Shown piece by piece: positions 48,652 through 64,000 of a stretch of DNA of 64,000 bases. The stretch comes from Lamellibrachia columna (lineage: Eukaryota; Annelida; Polychaeta; Sabellida; Siboglinidae). Both the position numbers and the translations under genes were made by a program. The DNA lies in the NCBI GenBank assembly GCA_963662155.1, contig OY759268.1, positions 56,012,457-56,076,456 on the forward strand, read 5' to 3'. Within the stretch, counting starts at the first letter, position 1. Each line of letters begins with the position of its first letter. The notes under the pieces were generated by a model. That model saw nothing but the letters and a program-made list of their open reading frames with translations, made no database searches and had not been told where the DNA came from.

Positions 48652-50506
48652 ACACATTCCCCTAATGGATATATTTATGTTTTTCTTAGTCACATACATT
48701 TAATGGGTGCTATTTTGCGGAATTTTGCAACTAATTATGCATTGTAGCCTCTAGTTTTATATTTACACAGACGGCAGATTTGTGTGCTGATACTTTTTGT
48801 GTTCGATATTGCCTGTACATATGCGTTGGGCAATATTGTGTTATACTAGCGTAAACTGTGTGTGTACTTGATATTATATTGCTTGGTTTGCAAACTACAA
48901 CCTTCATTGACATGTTGCCCGAATAAAACTGAGAATTTGACGTATTTTGTTTTTTGGTTAAAATTTACCGCATGAAGACAAGTGTTCGAGTTTTTCAAAG
49001 CGAATTATGCGCATGCGTCGGTTCGTAGGAATATAGGTCACGCGTCATATTTTCCGGTCTTGGCGTTTTCGTTTGTTTCGCGAATTCGTTAGCAGAAATG
49101 TCGTACGGACAACGATTGGTACGTTTCTGATCGTATGTACAGTAGCTGTGATGATGATATATTACAATTAAGCGATTACGCATATATTCCATAAAATCTA
49201 ACCTAGAAATTTAACGGGAAACGTTAAACGTCAGGGAGCAGGGGCCGTTTGTTTAGATTTTCTTCCGCTGTTTACACATTCACAAGTCTGTTATTAATTG
49301 TGCTGATAATTCACACAGTACAATGGCGAGTTAGTGAACTATAACCACATCTCTTCAATTACCAAACACCATTATTTAATGTGCAATAAATTAAATAATG
49401 TCGACAACTACAGTATTCAGTAGCCTAGGTGTCATGGAAAATGTAGCCGCGATGTCATGTTTATGCTCGTTGGCGTTGCCCATGCCATGTTAGCGTCATT
49501 TTTGATCTATTTAATACAATATGCCATTAAAAAACTTCGCACAAGATATTGATATTCAAAATCATTAACAATTATTTAATCGATTAAGTGCAACCAATTT
49601 GTTAGAAAAGTTGTTTTTGAACGAAATATTTACGATTATCGAACGACGAAAACATGGCACAAAATTGCTACGCGTGGTCAAACGACTTCGTCTTCACCAA
49701 AAGACGCCACTCTAACATTACTAACGCTTTCAGAAACCTCCCAGCATTTCCAGACGTTGAAAAAAAGCATCTAATGTGTACATATCAATCGACCCTTGTT
49801 TACTTTTCCCGATAATTATTACTTTTTTGAAAATTATTTAGTTTGACCTATTTTGATGTATCATGAAGACAGTAATACTGAATAGTTTTATGCTTTTAGC
49901 AGGCAGTGTTGATTTGTTTAAATCATTCCAAATTGTTAAATCAATCATTTTGATTACAAATTAGTCCTATTTGTTCATTTGTACTAGGGTATCATTGCAT
50001 TTTGTTCTTGATATGTATAAAATTTGACCTAATTGTTTAGATTATCTTGTAAACTTTGTTTGGTGATATGGTGACAATTTGAAGACATAATTTTTGTATA
50101 ACAAGGTGTTGATAACATTTTCTATATTTACGCCGTGTCAGTTCCCAGGCACCTGTAGGCTATATACATTTTCTATTGAACATAATCTTAAAAATAAGCT
50201 AAAATTGTAAAGAGTAATGTAACAAATTTATCAATGTCTATCAGAATATTTCTATCATCTGCTATTGGCCGTCGTATGGTAATGGTAACCTACGTGCACA
50301 TGTATGCATTTTATAAAAAATATGTTATGTGCTTGATATAATATCGTATAAACCACATTATGATTGGTGTTCCTGAACTTTCAGAAGAAATCTCCCATTG
50401 AAGAAGCGCAGCCTTTTGCTGCACATCATACGTCAACTCAGCATCTATTCCAGCTGGTTATAAATACAATCATACTGAAATCAAATGTTTATTGAAGTAT
50501 TAAACA
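48652..50506. other. No recognised gene
   Basis: AT-rich. A possible short exon (ATG 49098, MSYGQRL, then gtacgt) and an acceptor-like tttcag at about 50386 could belong to a host gene, but nothing ties them together. Confidence 0.2.
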
Positions 50507-50650
50507 ACATTGCTGGGTATACACCTCCTCTCACAAAGGGCAATGAATGAATGGAACAAATTGTCTACAGATTGTGTAACTGTCAATGGCTTCCTTGTCC
50601 ACTTGCCATCCGGGCCTTTGGCTTGGATGGCAAATCTAAATTATGTTAAA
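50507..50650 (+). pseudogene. CR1-like LINE 3' fragment, third copy (inverted)
   Basis: Plus strand: NEWNKLSTDCVTVNGFLVHL and PSGPLAWMANL, matching the C-terminal and 3' end of the minus-strand copies at 38715 and 44757. Confidence 0.75.
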
Positions 50651-50784
50651 ACTGATACAATTTACAACTACGATAAAGAAAATTGCGCCAGTGGTTTATT
50701 AAAGGAAAACATTGACTCTATGTATGATTGTAACATTACTTTGCTACAATCATGTTTTTATTTTATTTACCACACACATTTATA

Positions 50785-50787
<3 letters not shown>

Positions 50788-50820
<33 letters not shown>

Positions 50821-50920
50821 TGTATGTATGTATGTATGTATGTATGTATGTATGTATGTATGTATGTATGTATGTATGTATGTATGTATGTATGTATATA
50901 TATATATATATATATATATA
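50788..50920. repeat. TATG tetranucleotide and TA microsatellite
   Basis: About 27 gtat units followed by a TA run. The frames with Cys-Met-Tyr-Val repeats are artefacts. Confidence 0.98.
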
Positions 50921-50998
50921 ATGTTATAATTATTAGTTGAATTACATTAACTAACAGGTAGAAATAAAATAAATTCTGTACTTGTTCTGTGTGTCAAG

Positions 50999-51083
50999 TT
51001 TTGGAACAGTTGTAACACAAGATCACCCAGAGGCAGGGAAATTGCTTGTCAAGCAAAAAGCTTTAGCTGCACAGAAGAAGTAG
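50999..51083 (+). CDS. Possible C-terminal coding exon, unrecognised
   Basis: After a weak acceptor (ttctgtgtgtcaag) the sequence reads FGTVVTQDHPEAGKLLVKQK and ALAAQKK before TAG 51081-51083. The composition is protein-like, unlike the surrounding AT-rich DNA, but I cannot name it or find its partner exons with certainty. Confidence 0.22.
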
Positions 51084-51299
51084 AAAGGAGGATACAACAT
51101 GTGCCACTTCGTTGTTCAAGAGAAGGAGTTCTGGTTAGTTCATATGCATTACATTGTACTAATGATTGTATGTGATTAGTTAATGGATATCATCATGTCT
51201 TGTGAGAATTATAAATTATATTATTTATTAATTCATCTATTTTCAGACATATGGTTATTTAGTCCTTACTTAAGTGTCTATTACTATAATATTATGTAT

Positions 51300-51489
51300 T
51301 GGCTTAATCGAATCTAATGTCGACGCTACTGAGCAATCACACAGGAAAGGTAGACTGGTACCATATGCTAAGAATGGGAACGCTGTTGTGCGGGTGGTGG
51401 TAGATAGAGGTGTACCATATCTCTGCATTTTTACCACCACCCACATATCCACCAATGAACAGGTGTTGATTGCAGATGTTTCATGTTAG
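51300..51489 (+). pseudogene. SET-domain-like exon, KMT5A type
   Basis: The plus strand reads NVDATEQSHRKGRLVPYAKN then a GVPYLCIFTTTHISTNEQ stretch. This follows the second half of SET domains of the KMT5A (histone H4K20 methyltransferase) group, which have D-A-T/S, then GRL-NHS, then GVPHL and a GEEL-YDYG end. Here the catalytic NHS is replaced by PYA, and the YDYG end is missing unless an intron begins at CAG|gtgttg (51462). A decayed retrocopy or a diverged exon are both possible. No upstream SET exon was found. Confidence 0.38.
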
Positions 51490-51597
51490 AAGGAGGTAGG
51501 GTACATCATACACGTTGATTACTTGAGCCTTAAGCATATTTGTGTGTTTGTGTGTCTGTCTACAGATAGTATATTTATAGGCTAGCTGTTCCCGTGT

Positions 51598-52130
51598 GTT
51601 TGCTTAATACTAAAATGTTTGCACATGACATTTGTAGGCTTTGGAGGATCTTTGACTGCAGCAAATGGAGCCATTCAGAGGTGATTATACTGTCTTCAGT
51701 TGACATTTAATCTGTATATGAAGTGTCCAAATTGCACATGACATAATTCTACCAATGTATGACCAATCATGTGTTTGCTTAATACTAAAATGTATGCACA
51801 TGAAATTTGTAGACTTTGGAGGATCTTTGACTGCCACAAATAAGCAGCAAATGGAGCCGTTAACAGTTGATTATAATGTCATTAATAATAATCATTATAT
51901 GAAATGTCCCAATTGCACATTGACATAATTCTACCAATGTATGAGCAATCATGTGTTTGTTTAATACTAAAATGTATGCACATGAAATTTGTAGACTTTG
52001 GAGGGTCTTCGACTGCCAAAAATAAGCAGCAAATGGAGCCGTTCAGAGGTGATTATAATGGCATCAATTGACAGTTAATCTGTATATGAAGTGTTCTTAT
52101 TGTACCTGACTTACTTTGACCAATATAGGT
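51598..52130. repeat. About 175-182-bp tandem repeat, three copies
   Basis: tttgcttaatactaaaatgt and ctttggaggatctttgactg recur at 51599, 51773 and 51955. Copies are 85-90% alike by eye. Confidence 0.9.
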
Positions 52131-53369
52131 AATTATATCTTAAATTTGGGGCCAACCATAACATATTGTGCAAGGGTCTGCCTGTGCTACAAATAGAGAC
52201 AGTTAAATAAAAAGAAATAGAGCATTAATTAGTAAACTGTATACTCATCTAAAATGTCAAGTCCACATTTGAGCAAAACCGATTTTACCCCACAACATCC
52301 CTTATGAAAATCCTGGCTGTGCCCTTGGCTAAGACTAAGCCACAGTATTTATTCACTTTAAGCTTCGTTTTTATATTCTACCCTTTAATCTGATAATAAC
52401 TATTTTGTACATATATGGAATATTATATAATATGTAATATGTATAAGGACATTTATAAACTAAAATGGCATTATAGGCATATAAAAATGCCTACAATACG
52501 ACCGATCGATGATACAAATTTTTTTTTAATCTATAATGCTAAAACCTTGAATTACTTTTATTGTAAAATGCTTCCCACAAGTCACATTTGTTGTTTTCCC
52601 TTGCAGCTCCATAATGGCCATACACACGGTGGAGTGAGGAGGAGACCATGATAACAAACACGTCATATTTTGAAAAGAGTATGATGGAGAGTCATTACTT
52701 GGTCAGTTACTGTACTTGTATACAACACATAAGTTTTCCTCTTATTTAGGCACAATATATATTATTGTAAAATGAACAGAATGCAATATTTTGGGCCTAT
52801 GATCTATTAAAGTTAATAAAATTGATGACGCTTGGATGGTTCTAATGATACATCTGCTTCAAAATTGTATTGTGCTACTCTTAAAATATACATTGGAAGA
52901 TTACATTGAGTGATGTTTTGATTAATTAAACAATGTTAAGTTAACCCATACAAGATGACAATAGGTGCAAATAATTCACTCTAACAACTGTTTTTTTTCT
53001 GCTCAATTGTTGCATTAACATTTCTTTCAACAGGAAAGACCCGAGATAGAAGCATTAAAAAAAGAATCAAAAGATACGACACAATTGGACCATCATAAAG
53101 ACTAAACTTAACAGCTGTGCTGCTGAAGGCGTATCTGGACTCCTCGTTGACCCTTGACGATGTGGTAGAACAGGTGAAGTCTACTGAGATGTACAGTTTT
53201 TTTCACATCACTTGTAACTGCCCACTTCCGAAGGTATTCTTGTCTGCAACGTTATGGCCAGAGTGTGCATACATCTGGTGGTGGAGAAATCATACCCGAG
53301 AAACAGGCGTGATGGCACAAACACTGATGTGAAACTATCAGCTGCTAGTAGGAGCAATTTTTACGGACT
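52131..53369. other. No gene recognised; possible LINE 5' end
   Basis: AT-rich to about 53040. An open frame at 53117-53332 lies just upstream of LINE endonuclease sequence and could be its 5' part. Confidence 0.3.
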
Positions 53370-55215
53370 CTCAGTGATGAAAGTTATTTCATGTAACTGT
53401 AGGGGTTTGCCAAATTATGCCTTAAAATTACATCACAGACTGTGTGTGCTGGACATATTGAATAATGATGACATTGATATTGTATGTCGCCAAGAAACTT
53501 GGTTCAGTAAACAAAATATTGGATCTTTAAATACTCTACACTCAGATTTTTATGGCACAGGGGCAACTAGAGTAGATTATAGGGATCGCCTATGCAGGGT
53601 CCATAACCCAGGAGGAGTGGCCATACTGTGGCGCACTTGCCTTGATATGCATGCTGCATGTTTAAATTTGGATATTAACTGGCTAACTGGAATAGAAATT
53701 AACTATAATAACCAGAAATATGTTATACTATGTGTATACATGCCCTATGAATCTCATGATCTCCATGAATGTAAAAAAACATCAGCTGGGGCCAATTTAG
53801 TGAAAACTGCATTAATGTTTCTGCTAAGGCAAAAAAAATAACCTAGAAAATGTAACTTTACCACATGATGCTATTATTTGTAATAATGTAAACTACATAG
53901 ACGATGCACATATATCTGCGATAAATGTTCTTTATGATGATTTAATAGAACTCATGTCAAATGCTAGTGATGTACTGGTGAATCAGCAGGGTGATAAGGC
54001 GAGACTATATAAATGTAGACCTGGCTGGAATGGCCATGCCACATATCTCTACACTGCTTCTAGAGAATGTTTTGTAATGTGAGTTGATGCTCATCAACTT
54101 AAAAATGGTCCTGTTTTTTAACTCATCATCATCAATCATCTAGGGCTAGGTTTAAATATGCGATGTTTGATTAACAATCATAAGACTCAATTCAGGAAGG
54201 ATTCATTAACAAAAAAGTTGTCACAGAGTAAGCCAGAAGACTTCTGGAAAGGGATACATCAAATTAATAATTGTAATAAACCTCTACCTACCAGTGTTGA
54301 GGGTATTTTAGGGAAGGAAGAAATTACTGAGTTATGGAGATCTCACTTTAAACAGTTATTTAATTGAATTAGTGATATAGATCTTCAACAAATTAAATAT
54401 GATGTCAGCTATAAAAATGGTATAGTTGTGGAAGTAAGTGAAGGTGAAAATGCAATTAAACATTTGGATATAAATAAGACATGTGGTATGGACGGCATAT
54501 ATGCTGAACTCCTTAAACATTGTGATAAGTCCATTGTGGCTTTACTTGCAATGTGCATAACTAGCTTTTTTTGTGCATGGATTCTTACCTAATTATTTGT
54601 CTATTGTGCTTGTTCCAATTATCAAAGATAAATGTGGCAAGATTTACAGTAAAGAAAATGATTGACCTATTGCATTAGCAAGTATTATGTCAAAAATATA
54701 TTGTTGGATAGAATGTCGGTTATGCTATCTACTATGTCCAATCAGTTTGGCTGGGACAGACATGTGTATTTATGTCTTAAAGGAAGTTGTTGATTGACAG
54801 GCACATAAGTCTAAATGGGTCAATGTTTATGCGTTTTCTAAATGCTTCTAAGGCTTTTGATAGAGCGAAACACTATATATTATTTGAGAAGTTGATTGAC
54901 AGGGGTGTGCCCGGATACATTGTTAGACTGCTTATATATTGGTATTCAAATCAGACTGTATAATATCTTAATGTGATTCGAAATATTCTGTATACATTCT
55001 TGCTGAGACTTGATGCCTCTTATAATAAGCTGGTGATTGCAATAGTGAACAGTGATTTAAAGTGGCTTTCGAGAATACAACGACATTGGATAAAGATGTA
55101 TATACATAATAGTTTTGATAATCTACTACTTTATGTGTATGTTTTTATGTACATATGTACTTGCAGCACAGTTGAGTCAGCAATAAAGATATTGAATTGA
55201 AAAAAAATAAAATAT
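53370..55215 (+). pseudogene. LINE: endonuclease, linker, partial RT and 3' end
   Basis: Endonuclease start MKVISCNCRGLPNYALKLHH (53379-53438), DIVCRQETWFSKQN, NPGGVAILWR (near 53607) and YVILCVYMPYESHDL. Its second half is lost. The linker shows RKDSLTKKLSQSKPEDFWKG (54193-54252) and LPTSVEGILGKEEITELWRS (54283-54342). The RT start follows with HLDINKTCGMDGIYAELLKH (54461-54520) and a LIDRGVPGYIVRLLIYWYSN block (near 54892). It ends RIQRHWIKMYIHNSFDN and an A-rich tail (55199-55213). Several stops; no catalytic box seen. Confidence 0.82.
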
Positions 55216-55975
55216 ATGTGTCAGAGTTTATTGTGCCAGAGCATCGGGTGCAATGTTTTGTGAACATAACATAGACAAGCCGGTGAATGGAGGAATAGCC
55301 ATGTCCATCTGTCTGTATTCAATTACAAATGTCTCACAAACTAGATGAGTTACAGTTTGCTATTGGTCCATTAATATAAATTAAAGTGCACAAAATGTAA
55401 TATGGTTCTATAACTGCATGGTAAAGCATATATATGTGTTAAATGTACCTATAACTACACGTACTGTTTTGCTTTTTTACTTTAATTTATGTGCAAAGTT
55501 GTGTTCCGATTAAATGAGATGTCTGCACGTGTATTATTTTGTATTTTTTAATACAATTGTTTTATTTTTTAAATGTGTATTGATGTCTTTATATAACAAA
55601 TATAGGCATTCTACAGTCCACACATAATATTACAATATATCAATGTAATCTGATTGTTAATATTAATTAAACCATTCATTAACCACATTTTGTGGAAAGG
55701 GCCTCATTTAAAACAAATTGCAGCATACATTTTAAATGTTGATGACAGTTTATTAATATATCCTATAATTAGTCAATAGTGTGTAACTGTTTTATTATAT
55801 CCAGTTATAAACACTGTTATGCTACACGACAGATAAGGTTTGTTTGCACATTACTCAAACAACACCAAGACCAGTATAAAATGTGCAAAATCACGATTAA
55901 AGTAAAGTAGAGCGTGTTCGGATGCTCCATTATAGTTACTACTGATTTTGATGGACAATTTTCCTGTAAAGCAGT
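55216..55975. other. AT-rich, no gene
   Basis: No open frame of note and no repeat until the satellite begins. Confidence 0.4.

Positions 55976-64000
<8,025 letters not shown>

Overview
The window is nuclear DNA of a multicellular animal, not a prokaryote. The evidence is short exons bounded by GT-AG splice sites, remains of several non-LTR retrotransposon (LINE) families, a Penelope-like GIY-YIG segment, long TA, TG, CA and CATA microsatellites, and at least fifteen minisatellite or satellite arrays. The combination (DUF288-like gene, many LINE types, abundant minisatellites, AT-rich introns) fits a marine invertebrate such as a lancelet or another deuterostome. That assignment is inference; no gene here fixes the species.

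Layout. 0-5 kb: a 37-bp minisatellite, then a broken minus-strand gene resembling the DUF288/STELLO family with a possible upstream exon near 3.9 kb. 5.3-8.6 kb: a LINE reverse-transcriptase relic, a second LINE scrap, a Penelope-like endonuclease tail and a dispersed repeat. 8.6-15.8 kb: AT-rich DNA, a 47-bp minisatellite, microsatellites, and a spliced gene or relic of a multi-copy family of unknown function. 16.3-19.1 kb: two LINE relics in opposite orientation. 20.4-23 kb: TG/CATA, 40-bp and 64-bp arrays. 23.47-29.85 kb: a 6.4-kb fold-back element with very long inverted arms and a candidate 6-bp target duplication. 30-35.3 kb: a CA array and a compact three-exon gene for a small single-pass membrane protein, with a minisatellite and a G-rich tract in intron 2. 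35.4-48.4 kb: LINE relics, some inserted in one another, several carrying internal tandem arrays. 48.5-55.2 kb: microsatellites, a SET-domain-like exon, a 180-bp tandem repeat and another LINE. 56-64 kb: a continuous 48-bp satellite running off the window end.

The recurring theme is local tandem amplification. Six arrays (68, 87, 93, 64, 68 and 21 bp units) lie inside otherwise single-copy coding sequence: five in LINE ORFs and one in the DUF288-like gene. In most of them the units are much more alike than the decayed sequence around them, so amplification followed decay. Most long reading frames in the window are artefacts of repeats. The host-gene calls I would defend are the membrane-protein gene (30795-34618), the DUF288-like relic (698-2469) and, less firmly, the SET-like exon (51300-51489).
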